Shown in pieces: positions 26,124-36,432 of a stretch of 64,000 bases of DNA. This DNA comes from Salisediminibacterium halotolerans (GTDB taxonomy: Bacteria; Bacillota; Bacilli; Bacillales; Salisediminibacteriaceae): contig NZ_RKQQ01000003.1 in assembly GCF_003814815.1 (NCBI RefSeq), positions 248,001 through 312,000 of the forward strand, given 5' to 3'. How positions within the stretch are numbered: the stretch's first letter is position 1; the number at the start of each line of letters is the position of its first letter. Under the pieces are notes generated by a model. That model searched no databases and was not told where the DNA came from. It saw only the letters and a program-made list of their open reading frames with translations. Both the position numbers and the translations under genes were made by a program.

Positions 26124-26906
26124 ATGACGGAATTAGACCTGTTTGAGTGGTTTCCGGCTTTTTTACTCATCCTCGTGCGCCTGACAGCTTTTTTCATGAC
26201 CTTGCCGTTTTTCGCTTATGAAAATATTCCCGGACGGCTAAAAATCGGCATTGCGCTGTTTTTGGCCTGGATTGTCTTTATTACCGGCGATTGGCCGGTG
26301 TTTGCAATAAACTACGAATTTGTTCTCTTAATCTTAAAAGAAGCGCTTGTCGGTTTGACAGTCGGTTTAATTGCGACGATTTTGCTCTATGCCATTCAAG
26401 TCGCCGGCGGATTAATGGACTTAAAACTCGGGTTTTTAATCGCGAATGTCATTGATCCGCAAACAGGCACGCAGTCACCGATGATCGGCAGTTACCTTTA
26501 TACGTTTGCGATGATGTTTCTGCTTGCGACCAATGCCCATCATTTATTAATTGACGGAGCATTTTACAGCTTTCAATTTATCCCGCTCGAGCAAATATAT
26601 TTGCCGTTCGATGATGAGAACTACGTGCAATATATCGCGACCACGTTTAACACGATGTTTTTAATTGCTTTTCAGATGTCGCTTCCGATCGTCGGCTCGA
26701 TCTTTTTAGTCGATGTCGCCCTCGGTATGATTGCCCGGACCGTCCCGCAAGTCAACGTGTTTGTCGTCGGGCTGCCGCTGAAAATTTTTCTCGGTTTTAT
26801 TATGATGTTTTTAACGATGGCGCCTTTTTTCATGCTCGTGCAAAATTTGATGGATACAACGATTGAAACGATGAGGACGCTTATGGAAATTTACGGAGGC
26901 GTGTAA
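26124..26906 (+). CDS. fliR: Flagellar export gate protein FliR
   Basis: A 260-residue membrane protein with about six hydrophobic helices that completes the FliPQR gate. Family features are FPAFLLILVRLTAFFMTLPFF at the N-terminus (continuing into the ENIPGRLKIG loop), LDLKLGFLIANVIDPQ-like GG.MD..LGF region and the C-terminal GLPLKIFLGFIMMFLT. It has a weak SD but is spaced 4 bp from fliQ, suggesting coupling. flhB follows after 3 bp. Confidence 0.97.
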   Translation: MTELDLFEWFPAFLLILVRLTAFFMTLPFFAYENIPGRLKIGIALFLAWIVFITGDWPVFAINYEFVLLILKEALVGLTVGLIATILLYAIQVAGGLMDLKLGFLIANVIDPQTGTQSPMIGSYLYTFAMMFLLATNAHHLLIDGAFYSFQFIPLEQIYLPFDDENYVQYIATTFNTMFLIAFQMSLPIVGSIFLVDVALGMIARTVPQVNVFVVGLPLKIFLGFIMMFLTMAPFFMLVQNLMDTTIETMRTLMEIYGGV

Positions 26907-26909
26907 AAC

Positions 26910-27989
26910 ATGTATATCCAGCTCGATTTACAGTATTTCAATCAGGAAAAAACAGAACAGGCGACGCCGAAAAAGCGCAAAGAATCGAGAGAAAAAGGAC
27001 AGGTCGGTAAAAGCACCGACGTAAATACAGCATTTATCCTCATGTTTGTTTTTTTGCTCTTTTGGTTTGTCGGTTCATTTGTGATTGATCAATTAACGAG
27101 CATTGTTCAGTTCACGTTCGAAGAGTACATGCTGATGGAAGTGACCCCGGCCAACGTCTGGGCGATGTTTGTTACCTATGCGTACGAAGCGGCTTTGACT
27201 GTTGCGCCGATTATGCTCGCGGCAGCTTTGGCAGGTATATTCGCCAATTATATTCAAGTTGGATTTATGTTTGCGCCTGAAGCGATCAAAGTGAAATTAG
27301 AAAAAGTCAATCCGATTAAAGGAATTAAACGAATTTTCAGTGTCCGCGCGCTTGTAGAGTTTTTAAAATCGATGATGAAAATCACCTTCGTCGGCGGCGT
27401 CACCGGGATTGTTTTGTGGTTCAATATGGACGAGCTGTTGCGGCTGGGCCTGTATTCAGTCAATGAATCAGCGAATATGATCGGCAATTTAATCGTCGTG
27501 ATGGGATTGGCTGTCGCTTTGCTGCTCGTGTTTCTTGCGATGCTTGATTATACATATCAAAAATACGATCACGAAAAAAATATCCGTATGTCGAAACAAG
27601 ACGTCAAAGATGAGCATAAAAAAACAGAAGGCGACCCGCAAATTAAAAGCAAGATTAAAGAAAAGCAGCGCCAGCAAGCGATGAGCCGTATGATGGAAGA
27701 AGTGCCGAAAGCCGATGTCGTGATAACGAATCCGACACACTATGCAATTGCATTGAAGTATGATCCTGATCAAATGGATGCGCCCGTTATCGTTGCCAAA
27801 GGCGTTGATTACGTCGCGTTAAAGCTGATCAACATTGCGAAAAACAATGAAGTAGTCACAGTGGAAAACCGGCCGCTTGCGAGGTCTTTGTACGATCAGG
27901 CCGAGATCGGCCAGCTTGTGCCGGAAGATTTGTTCAAAGCTGTGGCTGAAGTGCTTGCTTATGTGTACCGGATTCAAAAGAAAGTGTAA
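26910..27989 (+). CDS. flhB: Flagellar export switch protein FlhB
   Basis: A 359-residue protein with four membrane helices (about residues 40-215) and a cytoplasmic autocleaving domain that changes export specificity from rod/hook to filament. The cleavage motif NPTH is at residues 274-277 (VVITNPTHYAIALKY). The N-terminal EKTEQATPKKRKESREKGQV segment is typical. Length matches B. subtilis FlhB (360). It lies 3 bp after fliR. Confidence 0.98.
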   Translation: MYIQLDLQYFNQEKTEQATPKKRKESREKGQVGKSTDVNTAFILMFVFLLFWFVGSFVIDQLTSIVQFTFEEYMLMEVTPANVWAMFVTYAYEAALTVAPIMLAAALAGIFANYIQVGFMFAPEAIKVKLEKVNPIKGIKRIFSVRALVEFLKSMMKITFVGGVTGIVLWFNMDELLRLGLYSVNESANMIGNLIVVMGLAVALLLVFLAMLDYTYQKYDHEKNIRMSKQDVKDEHKKTEGDPQIKSKIKEKQRQQAMSRMMEEVPKADVVITNPTHYAIALKYDPDQMDAPVIVAKGVDYVALKLINIAKNNEVVTVENRPLARSLYDQAEIGQLVPEDLFKAVAEVLAYVYRIQKKV

Positions 27990-28030
27990 GGCGAAAAAGA
28001 ATTGATTGATCTGTAAGGGGAGAAGCGCAA

Positions 28031-30085
28031 ATGCCATTGAAAGATTTCAGTATTTTATTAGGAGTCATCATGATCGTGATTATGCTGATCATACCGCTGC
28101 CGACAGCGGTGATCGATTTTCTGATCATTATAAACATCACGTTTGCGCTTTTGATCATACTCGTGTCGATGAATACGCGCGAGCCTTTGCAATTTTCAAT
28201 CTTTCCGACTTTGCTTTTGCTCGTGACGCTCTTTCGCCTCGGGTTAAATGTGTCGACAACGCGGGCGATTTTAGGTAATCAAGGGGACGCCGGCAACGTG
28301 ATCGATACGTTTGGCGATTTTGTTGTCGGAGGTAATGCCCTCGTCGGATTTGTTGTGTTCGTTATTCTCGTCGTCATTCAATTTATTGTTATTACAAAAG
28401 GGGCGGAGCGCGTTTCTGAGGTCGGCGCCCGTTTTACCCTCGATGCGATGCCGGGGAAGCAGATGAGTATTGATGCCGATTTAAATGCGGGAATGATTTC
28501 TGATCAGGAAGCGAAAGAACGGCGCAAAAAAATCGAAAATGAAGCGGACTTTTACGGCTCGATGGACGGTGCGAGCAAGTTTGTCAAAGGCGATGCGATC
28601 GCCGGTATTGTGATTGTCATCATCAATATTATTTTCGGTTTAGTCATCGGAATGGTGCAAGAAGGACTGCCGCTTGATGAAGCGGCGAATAAGTATACAC
28701 TCTTGACGGTCGGCGACGGCCTCGTGTCACAAATCCCGGCTCTGCTCATCTCGACAGCGACCGGCATTGTTGTCACGAGAGCAGCTTCTGAAGGAAACCT
28801 CGGCCACGATATCACAAAACAGCTGCTCGCCTATCCGAAAATGCTCTACGTTGCCGGCGGGACAATTTTTGCCCTTGGCGTGTTCACACCGATCGACATG
28901 TTTGTGACGACGACGATTGCCCTTCTTTTAGCAACCGGAGGCTTTTTCCTTGAACGCAGCGCCGGCAAGGAGCAAGTTCTTGCTGATATGACTGCTGAAA
29001 CGGCCGAAACCGATGAGCAAGGCGATGAGGAGATGAAGTCGCCGGAAAGTGTCGTGAATTTACTGCAAGTGGATCCGATTGAATTTGAATTCGGCTACGG
29101 GTTAATCCCGCTGGCGGATGCGAATCAAGGCGGCGATCTGCTCGACAGAGTTGTGATGATTCGCCGGCAGCTTGCCTTGGAAATGGGAATGATCGTCCCG
29201 GTAATCCGGATTAGAGATAATATTCAGCTGCAGCCGAATGAATACTCGATAAAAATTAAAGGCAATGAAGTCGCTAAAGGCGAGTTGCTTTTAGATCATT
29301 TTATGGCGATGAGTCCCGGTGTTGAAGATGAATCGATTAAAGGGATTGAAACAGTCGAACCGGCGTTTGGCCTCCCGGCCTTGTGGATAGCAGAGGATTT
29401 AAAAGAGCAGGCGGAACTTTCGGGTTACACGGTCGTCGATCCGCCGTCTGTTGTGTCGACGCACTTGACAGAAGTGATCAAGCGCCATGCGCATGAATTA
29501 ATCGGCCGTCAGGAAACTAAGCAGCTCGTCGACCACTTGAATGAATCTTATCCGACGCTAGTCGAGGAAGTGACACCCAGTCCGCTTTCAACAGGTGAAA
29601 TACAAAAGGTGCTTGCGAATTTGCTGAAAGAAAAAGTGTCGATCCGCAACTTGCCGATGATTTTTGAAACACTGGCCGATTACGGATCGATGACGAAAGA
29701 CACCGATTTAATAACGGAATACGTGCGTCAATCGCTTTCGCGGCAAATTACAAAACAATACGCGCCGGACGGCGAAGCCCTTCATGTTATCAGCGTCAGC
29801 GGCAACGTAGAAAAAATGATCGCCGATTCCGTTCAGCAGACAGAGCACGGCGCGTTTATTAACATGGATCCGCAAACGTCGCAGTCGATCATCGAAAATG
29901 TGATGAAAGAAGTGGAACGGATGCAGGAAGCAGGCCGGATGCCGGTGCTTCTTTGTTCGCCGGCTGTAAGGATGTATGTCCGGCACTTAATTGAACGGTA
30001 TATGCCGCAAGTTCCGGTTCTTTCGTTTAATGAGCTTGAACCGACAGTCGAAGTACAGAGCGCAGGGGTGGTGAATGCCGGATGA
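28031..30085 (+). CDS. flhA: Flagellar export gate protein FlhA
   Basis: A 684-residue protein with eight predicted N-terminal membrane helices (about residues 1-310) and a large cytoplasmic substrate-docking ring domain. The FHIPEP family signature region appears as FPTLLLLVTLFRLGLNVSTT and GDAGNVIDTFGDFVVGGN. The cytoplasmic loop RFTLDAMPGKQMSIDADLNA and GMISDQEAKERR are highly conserved. SD GGGGAG precedes the ATG. The last codons overlap flhF in an ATGA arrangement. Confidence 0.98.
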   Translation: MPLKDFSILLGVIMIVIMLIIPLPTAVIDFLIIINITFALLIILVSMNTREPLQFSIFPTLLLLVTLFRLGLNVSTTRAILGNQGDAGNVIDTFGDFVVGGNALVGFVVFVILVVIQFIVITKGAERVSEVGARFTLDAMPGKQMSIDADLNAGMISDQEAKERRKKIENEADFYGSMDGASKFVKGDAIAGIVIVIINIIFGLVIGMVQEGLPLDEAANKYTLLTVGDGLVSQIPALLISTATGIVVTRAASEGNLGHDITKQLLAYPKMLYVAGGTIFALGVFTPIDMFVTTTIALLLATGGFFLERSAGKEQVLADMTAETAETDEQGDEEMKSPESVVNLLQVDPIEFEFGYGLIPLADANQGGDLLDRVVMIRRQLALEMGMIVPVIRIRDNIQLQPNEYSIKIKGNEVAKGELLLDHFMAMSPGVEDESIKGIETVEPAFGLPALWIAEDLKEQAELSGYTVVDPPSVVSTHLTEVIKRHAHELIGRQETKQLVDHLNESYPTLVEEVTPSPLSTGEIQKVLANLLKEKVSIRNLPMIFETLADYGSMTKDTDLITEYVRQSLSRQITKQYAPDGEALHVISVSGNVEKMIADSVQQTEHGAFINMDPQTSQSIIENVMKEVERMQEAGRMPVLLCSPAVRMYVRHLIERYMPQVPVLSFNELEPTVEVQSAGVVNAG

Positions 30086-31263
30086 AAATAAAAAAAGTAC
30101 ACGCCAGGGACATGACGGATGCGATGGCAAAAATTAAAGATGAATTGGGCAAAGATGCCGTCATTCTTAACTCGAAAAATATTGAGAAAGGCGGAATCTT
30201 CGGTTTTTTCAAAAAGAAAAACATTGAAGTGATCGCCGCCCTTGATGATGATCGTTCTTCACCTAAGCCTGCAAGCGAGCGCAGGCCGGTACGAACCCCT
30301 GCCGCAGCAGGAACAGATACAGCTGCTGTTTCACCGCATGGCGGTAAGAACAACAGCGCTGGCACTCATGAGCAAACAGCCGGCGCAAACGATCGATCAG
30401 CTTTGGCAAGCGAAATCGAAGAATTGAAAAGACTTGTTTTAACCCAGCAGACGGGATCTCAAAACGCAGGCATATACCCGGAACCGTTAGATGCTTTGGA
30501 CAGCTTTTTAGCCGATCAGGAAATTAAAAGCGAGCACCGAATGGAACTGATGAAAGAACTGTTGCGCAAATGGTACCGGACAGATGAGCATGCGCCAGGA
30601 TACGAAGAAGCTTTTTCCTGGATGAAAGAAGCCTTGTATCATCGTTTAGCGGACGCTGACTTTTCACAGCTTGATTACTCGCATAAATACGTCAATATCG
30701 TCGGTCCCACCGGTGCGGGAAAAACAACAACAGCGGCAAAAATCGGCGCCGAAGCCGCGCTTAATGACGGGAAAAGCGTCGCGTTTATAACGACGGACAC
30801 TTTTCGGATCGCCGCGATTGAACAGTTAAAAACGTATGCGAAAATTTTGAATGCCCCGTTAGAGGTTGCTTATTCAATTGATGATTTTCGTGAAGCAGTC
30901 AAGAAATTTTCCGCGTATGACCTTGTTATCATCGATTCAGCGGGAAGGAACTTTCGCAATTCGCAGTATGTTCAACAGCTGAAAGAACTGATCGATTTTA
31001 ACGAAGATATTGAAACGCATCTCGTGCTGGCAGTCACTTCGAAATACCGGGATATGAAAACGATTATTGAACAGTTTCAGCTGATTGCGATTCATAAGCT
31101 GATCTTTACAAAAGTCGATGAAACCGATTCTTGCGGAGCGATGTATAACGCCGTGCTTGATTATGGTATCGGCATCAGCTATATCTCAAACGGACAAAAT
31201 GTACCGGATGATATCAGCGGAACTTCTGCAACAGATTTGGCCGAACGGCTGATGAGGAGATGA
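30082..31263 (+). CDS. flhF: SRP-type GTPase FlhF
   Basis: A 393-residue GTPase related to Ffh/FtsY that controls placement and number of flagella together with FlhG. It has a basic N-terminus (KIKKVHARDMTDAMAKIKDE), a variable linker (about 55-145) and a C-terminal NG domain with Walker A GPTGAGKT at 208-215, TTDTFRIAAIEQL, and FTKVDETDSCG for base recognition. It overlaps flhA by 4 bp and is followed by flhG after 7 bp. Confidence 0.97.
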   Translation: MKIKKVHARDMTDAMAKIKDELGKDAVILNSKNIEKGGIFGFFKKKNIEVIAALDDDRSSPKPASERRPVRTPAAAGTDTAAVSPHGGKNNSAGTHEQTAGANDRSALASEIEELKRLVLTQQTGSQNAGIYPEPLDALDSFLADQEIKSEHRMELMKELLRKWYRTDEHAPGYEEAFSWMKEALYHRLADADFSQLDYSHKYVNIVGPTGAGKTTTAAKIGAEAALNDGKSVAFITTDTFRIAAIEQLKTYAKILNAPLEVAYSIDDFREAVKKFSAYDLVIIDSAGRNFRNSQYVQQLKELIDFNEDIETHLVLAVTSKYRDMKTIIEQFQLIAIHKLIFTKVDETDSCGAMYNAVLDYGIGISYISNGQNVPDDISGTSATDLAERLMRR

Positions 31264-31270
31264 GGAGAGC

Positions 31271-32161
31271 GTGAATGATCAAGCAGCGGCTTTAAGAGGC
31301 AGGGTGAACGGGATGACAGAAAAGCGCGGAAACCGCAGTCATCGGGCCCGAGTGCTGGCGGTAGTCAGCGGCAAAGGCGGCGTCGGCAAATCGAACTTTA
31401 CGGTTAACTTCGCGTTAGGATTGCAGCAGGCCGGCAAAAAAGTATTAATGATTGACCTGGATATCGGAATGGCGAATATTGACATTTTGCTGGGGGCAAC
31501 GGCCGATCGTTCGATCGTCGATATGCTGAAAGAGGAGCTCTCGATCTGGTCAATCATCGAACCCGGTCCGAAAGGGTTAAGTTATATCGCAGGCGGGAGC
31601 GGTTTAAATGACTTATTCGAGTTTGACCGGTATAAAGCCGATTATTTTTATGCTCAGCTCGACGTGATCGAATCAGCTTACGATTACATATTTCTTGATA
31701 TGGGAGCAGGGGTGAATGGAAACAGCGCTTATTTTTTGTTTGCCGCACATGAAGTGTTTTTAGTTACAACGCCGGAACCGACAGCAATCACAGATGCGTA
31801 TGCGATGGTGAAATACATCGATCAAAACGATGAAAACCTTCCTGTCCGGCTGATTGTCAATCGGGCGCAAACGAAACAAGACGGCCGCAAAACGGCCGAC
31901 AATATGATAAATGTTACCGAGAAGTTCCTGTCGAAAACGATCGCTGAACTGGCGATTATTGCCGATGATAAAGCAGTATCGAAAGCCGTCCGCTCGCAAA
32001 CCCCCTTTCTGCTCCATGCGCCCAAATCAAAACCGTCACAGCAAATAACGGCCGCTGTCAACGATTACTGCGCCCCAAAAACGGTTGAAAACAGCCGTGC
32101 GGAACAATCGTTTTTGCATAAACTCAGAAGTTTGATGAAATCGGACGAAGCGAAGAGGTGA
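31271..32161 (+). CDS. flhG: MinD-like ATPase FlhG (YlxH)
   Basis: A 296-residue ParA/MinD-type ATPase that stimulates FlhF GTPase activity and shapes the flagellation pattern. The deviant Walker A motif is SGKGGVGKS at residues 33-41; DLDIGMANIDILLG and TPEPTAITDAYAMVK are the Walker A' and switch regions. The N-terminal Gln-containing segment matches the FlhF activator helix. The start is GTG at 31271 with a GAGGAGAG SD. cheB begins 4 bp after the stop. Confidence 0.96.
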   Translation: MNDQAAALRGRVNGMTEKRGNRSHRARVLAVVSGKGGVGKSNFTVNFALGLQQAGKKVLMIDLDIGMANIDILLGATADRSIVDMLKEELSIWSIIEPGPKGLSYIAGGSGLNDLFEFDRYKADYFYAQLDVIESAYDYIFLDMGAGVNGNSAYFLFAAHEVFLVTTPEPTAITDAYAMVKYIDQNDENLPVRLIVNRAQTKQDGRKTADNMINVTEKFLSKTIAELAIIADDKAVSKAVRSQTPFLLHAPKSKPSQQITAAVNDYCAPKTVENSRAEQSFLHKLRSLMKSDEAKR

Positions 32162-32165
32162 AGAG

Positions 32166-33215
32166 ATGATTAAAGTGCTTGTCGTTGATGATTCAGCGTT
32201 CATGCGAAAAATGCTCGCTGACATGCTTGACAGTCATGAGCAGATAGAGGTTATCGCTAAGGCAAGAAACGGTCAGCAAGCGTTGGAAAAAGTTGTTTCC
32301 TTCAAACCCGATGTCGTCACGATGGATGTTGAAATGCCGGTGATGTCGGGAATCGATGCGCTGAAAAACATCATGGCAAATCACCCGGTTCCGGTAATCA
32401 TGGTTTCAAGTGTTACAAAAGACGGGGCGAATACAACGTTCGAAGCGATGTCTTACGGGGCTGTTGATTTTATAGCGAAACCGTCCGGCGCAATGTCTTT
32501 AAAGATGCAAACGGTGCAAGCGGATTTAATTGCGAAAGTGTTGGCTGCGGCCTCGGTGGAGATGCCAAAACTGACGGACCAAAAAATCTTTTCTTCTGTT
32601 GTACAGCCCAATCATGAGAATAAATACCCAATACCAAACGGACCGGACGTGACAGTGGCTGCAATCGGCACGTCGACAGGCGGGCCGAAAGCTCTTCATC
32701 ACTTGCTGACAGCTTTGCCCGCAGAATTTCCCTGCCCGATCCTGATCGTTCAGCATATGCCGGAAGGTTTTACGAAATCACTGGCAGAAAGATTAAATGC
32801 CCGTGCGAATATCACCGTTAAAGAAGCAGAAAACGGTGAGAGATTAAAAAAAGGGGTTGCCTATCTGTGCCCGGGAGGATACCATTTAAAGGTAAAGGAA
32901 TTAGGGACTTCAGTCGGGGTTCTATTAGATCAATCAGATCCTGTGAACGGTCACCGGCCGTCTGTTGATTCGATGCTGCTGTCATTGGCTTCAAGTTCAA
33001 TATCGCGGGTGATCGCCGTTATCATGACCGGAATGGGTGCAGACGGAAAAAAGGGGCTGATCGAACTGAAACACTGCAAAACGACAGCGGCGATTGCGGA
33101 ATCAGAAAAAACGTCGGTCGTTTACGGCATGCCAAAAGCCGCTCGAGAAACCGGCTTAGTTGATGAAGTTGTTGATTTGCATGACATCGCCGAGGTTTTG
33201 CTGAAGTACAGTTAA
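32166..33215 (+). CDS. cheB: Chemotaxis receptor methylesterase CheB
   Basis: A 349-residue response regulator and methylesterase that removes methyl groups from chemoreceptors. The receiver domain has phospho-acceptor Asp54 (VTMDVEMPVMSG). The C-terminal catalytic domain shows Ser170 (GTSTGGPKAL), His197 (IVQHMPEGFT) and the Asp in MTGMGADG, forming the triad. Position after flhG matches B. subtilis. cheA follows 14 bp downstream. Confidence 0.98.
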   Translation: MIKVLVVDDSAFMRKMLADMLDSHEQIEVIAKARNGQQALEKVVSFKPDVVTMDVEMPVMSGIDALKNIMANHPVPVIMVSSVTKDGANTTFEAMSYGAVDFIAKPSGAMSLKMQTVQADLIAKVLAAASVEMPKLTDQKIFSSVVQPNHENKYPIPNGPDVTVAAIGTSTGGPKALHHLLTALPAEFPCPILIVQHMPEGFTKSLAERLNARANITVKEAENGERLKKGVAYLCPGGYHLKVKELGTSVGVLLDQSDPVNGHRPSVDSMLLSLASSSISRVIAVIMTGMGADGKKGLIELKHCKTTAAIAESEKTSVVYGMPKAARETGLVDEVVDLHDIAEVLLKYS

Positions 33216-33229
33216 CAGGAGGGAACGTT

Positions 33230-35290
33230 GTGGAAAACAGTCAGTATTTAGATATGTTTATCGATGAAAGCAATGAGCACTTGCAAGCTGTAAATGACAA
33301 TCTGCTCGAATTGGAGAAAAATCCTCAAGACTTAACGATTGTCAACGAAGTGTTCCGTTCAGCGCACACGCTGAAAGGGATGGCTGCAACCATGGGGTTT
33401 GAAGATCTGGCTAATTTGACGCATCAGATGGAAAACGTTTTAGACGGTATCCGCAATGAGGCCATTGCTGCCACAGACGCTGTTATGGACGTTGTTTTTG
33501 CAGCGGTCGATCATATGGAAGAAATCGTCCAAAACATTGCTGACGGCGGCGAAGGAGAAAAAGATGTTGCCGCTGTTGTCAATCAGCTGGCACGGATTGA
33601 AAAAGGGGAATCTCTCCAGCCGGAACAGACGGATGGGGCAGCGGAAGCTGAATACGGAGATAAAGACGAAACTGAAGGCGCGGAATTTGATGAGTTTGAA
33701 CGAACCGTGTTGGTTCAATCGCAGGAACAAGGGTACGACGCTTATCACGTTTCTGTGGATTTAAACAGCGATGTCATTTTAAAAGCAGCCCGGGTTTACA
33801 TGGTATTTGAAGTGCTCGAACAAATTGCCGAGGTTATTAAATCGTCACCTTCTGTAGAGAAGCTTGAAAATGAAGAATTCGAGTTTAGCTTTCAAGTAAC
33901 GGTGCTGACAAAAGAAACCGAGCAGGAAATTGAAAACCGTATTTGCAAAGTGTCGGAAGTCGAGAAAGTTGCCGTCAAAAAGCTGGATGTCGCCGCGATC
34001 GTCGCTGCGCATGACGCGGAAGACGGCACGTCATTGTCAGAAGAAGCTGCAGAAGCGGAAACAGCCGCGTCAGTTGCTGAACCGGAAACAGCGCAGCTTG
34101 AAAGTTCCGGTGAGCGCGATGAAAAAGCGGCACCGTCCGGGAATAAAACAATCCGGGTCAATATCGAACGTTTAGACAGTTTAATGAATTTGTTTGAAGA
34201 GTTAGTCATTGACCGCGGGAGGCTGGAGCAGATCTCAAATGATTTAAACAGCGCCGAACTGACGGAAACAGTCGAACACATGTCCCGAATATCCGGGGAT
34301 TTGCAGAGCATTATATTAAATATGCGCATGGTGCCGGTCGAACAAGTCTTTAATCGTTTTCCCCGAATGGTTCGCGGCTTAGCAAAAGAACTCGATAAAA
34401 AAATTCAGCTTGAGATTATCGGTGCCGAGACAGAACTCGACCGCACGGTGATTGATGAAATTGGCGATCCGCTCGTTCATCTTTTGCGCAATTCGATCGA
34501 TCACGGGCTGGAGTCACCTATCGAACGGATAAATGCCGGCAAACCTGAGGAAGGCCTTATCACTTTGAAAGCTTACCACAGCGGAAATCATGTTTTTATT
34601 GAAGTAGCAGATGACGGCGGCGGAATCGACCGGGAAAAAGTTTTGGCGAAAGCGCTAAAAAGCGGTGCAGTTACAGAAGAAAACAGCCGAAGCATGACCG
34701 ATAAACAAGTGTATGAGCTCCTGTTTTCCAGCGGGCTTTCCACCGCTGAAGAAATCTCTGATATTTCCGGGCGCGGCGTCGGGCTCGACGTTGTGAAAAA
34801 TAAAATTGAATCGCTCGGCGGACACGCATCGGTCGACTCTGTTCCGGGGCAAGGAACGACGTTTTCGATACAGCTCCCGCTTACGCTGTCAATCATTTCA
34901 GTCATGCTTGTCGAAGTGCAAAAAGAAATCTATGCCGTCCCGCTTTCATCGATTATTGAGACAGCAATTATTAAAAAAGATGAAATCATGTCGGCGCATA
35001 ATCAAAAAGTGATTGATTTTCGCGGAAGCATTGTCCCGTTAATCGATTTGACTGAATTTTTTGCAGTTCCAAAAGAATTGGCAGAAGATGATTACTGCTC
35101 GATTGTCATTGTCAGAAAAGGCGAAAAAATGGCCGCGCTCGTTGTGAATTCTTTTATCGGCCAGCAGGAAATAGTTTTAAAATCGTTGGGAAATTATTTA
35201 ACCGATGTATTTGCTATTTCCGGCGCAACGATTCTCGGCAACGGCCGTGTAGCTTTAATTATTGACTGCAACGCGTTAATAAAATCGTGA
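33230..35290 (+). CDS. cheA: Chemotaxis histidine kinase CheA
   Basis: A 686-residue sensor kinase that phosphorylates CheY and CheB in response to receptor signals. The Hpt domain carries His46 in SAHTLKGMAA. The P2 docking domain lies around 170-260, followed by an acidic linker. The dimerisation, HATPase (NSIDHGLE, DDGGGID, GRGVGLDVV) and CheW-like domain (YAVPLSSIIE) follow in order. The start is GTG at 33230 behind AGGAGGGA. Length is close to B. subtilis CheA (672). Confidence 0.98.
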   Translation: MENSQYLDMFIDESNEHLQAVNDNLLELEKNPQDLTIVNEVFRSAHTLKGMAATMGFEDLANLTHQMENVLDGIRNEAIAATDAVMDVVFAAVDHMEEIVQNIADGGEGEKDVAAVVNQLARIEKGESLQPEQTDGAAEAEYGDKDETEGAEFDEFERTVLVQSQEQGYDAYHVSVDLNSDVILKAARVYMVFEVLEQIAEVIKSSPSVEKLENEEFEFSFQVTVLTKETEQEIENRICKVSEVEKVAVKKLDVAAIVAAHDAEDGTSLSEEAAEAETAASVAEPETAQLESSGERDEKAAPSGNKTIRVNIERLDSLMNLFEELVIDRGRLEQISNDLNSAELTETVEHMSRISGDLQSIILNMRMVPVEQVFNRFPRMVRGLAKELDKKIQLEIIGAETELDRTVIDEIGDPLVHLLRNSIDHGLESPIERINAGKPEEGLITLKAYHSGNHVFIEVADDGGGIDREKVLAKALKSGAVTEENSRSMTDKQVYELLFSSGLSTAEEISDISGRGVGLDVVKNKIESLGGHASVDSVPGQGTTFSIQLPLTLSIISVMLVEVQKEIYAVPLSSIIETAIIKKDEIMSAHNQKVIDFRGSIVPLIDLTEFFAVPKELAEDDYCSIVIVRKGEKMAALVVNSFIGQQEIVLKSLGNYLTDVFAISGATILGNGRVALIIDCNALIKS

Positions 35291-35314
35291 TTTTGCTTGG
35301 AGGAGGAAGTTGTT

Positions 35315-35791
35315 ATGAACGAAGGAATCGCAGCCGACGTGAAAGTGATCGTATTTTTATTGAAAGATGAAGAATACGGTGTTGAAGTTGAGCAAGTCCG
35401 ATCGATTGAACGATTGGAGCATGTCACCCGGGTTCCGTCTACGCCGGATTTTGTGGAAGGAGTGATTAATCTGCGCGGTGTTGTCACACCGATTATCGAT
35501 CTGCGGAAACGCTTCGGTATTGAAGAGGCCCCGCACAGCGAATCGACGCGTGTCATCATCGTGACCGTTAATCAGATGGATGTCGGGCTTGTCGTCGACA
35601 GCGCGAATGATGTCATCGATATTGCCAGGGATGCCGTTGAACCGCCGCCGGAAGTAGTTGGAGGTCTCGAAGCCGAGTACATCCGCGGAGTGGCAAAACT
35701 GGAAAAACGGCTGTTAATTTTGTTGAATTTAGAGAAAGTTCTTAACCCAAATGAACTGCAGGAACTCCAAGAAATTGAAGGTACGGTTTAA
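35315..35791 (+). CDS. cheW: Chemotaxis coupling protein CheW
   Basis: A 158-residue SH3-like scaffold that connects chemoreceptors to CheA. Conserved segments are EEYGVEVEQVRSIERLEHV, VPSTPDFVEGVINLRGVVTP and IIDLRKRF. I place the start at the ATG at 35315 behind GGAGGAGG (35300-35306), giving the usual length; an in-frame TTG at 35297 would lie within that SD. The stop overlaps the cheC ATG (TAATG). Confidence 0.98.
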   Translation: MNEGIAADVKVIVFLLKDEEYGVEVEQVRSIERLEHVTRVPSTPDFVEGVINLRGVVTPIIDLRKRFGIEEAPHSESTRVIIVTVNQMDVGLVVDSANDVIDIARDAVEPPPEVVGGLEAEYIRGVAKLEKRLLILLNLEKVLNPNELQELQEIEGTV

Positions 35792-36432
35792 TGTTTCAAT
35801 ATGAACACGTGACGGCCGGTCATTTGGACATGTTGAAAGAAATCGGCAATATCGGCGCCGGCCATGCAGCAACTGCCTTGTCAGAAATGCTCGGAAAAAC
35901 GATCGATATGAACGTCCCGTCTGTACGCGTCGTTCCGTTCAATCAAATCTGTGATGCTGTCGGGGGCGATGAGGAACCGGTTACAGCTGTTTTTTTGCGC
36001 ATTGAAGGCGATGCGCCCGGGAGCATGTATTTTATGATGCCGGCTGCAGAAGGCTCGCGGCTGATCGGGCAGCTGTTAAATGACAGCGGGATTGATTTTT
36101 TGTCAAATGAGCCTAACGCGATGGGGCGCTCGGCTTTAAATGAAGTCGGCAATATTTTAGCAGGGGCGTACTTGTCGTCATTGTCCGATTTCACCGCGCT
36201 TAATCTTAAGCCGACCCCGCCGGCGCTCGCTGTCGATATGGCGATGGCCGTCTTGTCGTTTGGACTGATTGAGATCTCCAAGGCCGGCGATTACGCGATT
36301 GTCATTGATACGGAAATCAGTGAAACCGGCAGTGATAATGCATTGAGGACGAAAGGTCATTTTTTCTTGCTTCCCGACCCGGATTCGCTTGAAGCAGTAT
36401 TTCATTCCTTAGGGGTCAATGAGAATGGATAA
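35791..36432 (+). CDS. cheC: CheY-P phosphatase CheC
   Basis: A 213-residue chemotaxis adaptation protein with two phosphatase active sites, each seen as an E..N pair: KEIGNIGAGHAATALSEML and NEVGNILAGAYLSSLSDF. It dephosphorylates CheY-P and binds CheD. Length is close to B. subtilis CheC (209). Translationally coupled to cheW through TAATG and overlapping cheD by 8 bp. Confidence 0.97.
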   Translation: MFQYEHVTAGHLDMLKEIGNIGAGHAATALSEMLGKTIDMNVPSVRVVPFNQICDAVGGDEEPVTAVFLRIEGDAPGSMYFMMPAAEGSRLIGQLLNDSGIDFLSNEPNAMGRSALNEVGNILAGAYLSSLSDFTALNLKPTPPALAVDMAMAVLSFGLIEISKAGDYAIVIDTEISETGSDNALRTKGHFFLLPDPDSLEAVFHSLGVNENG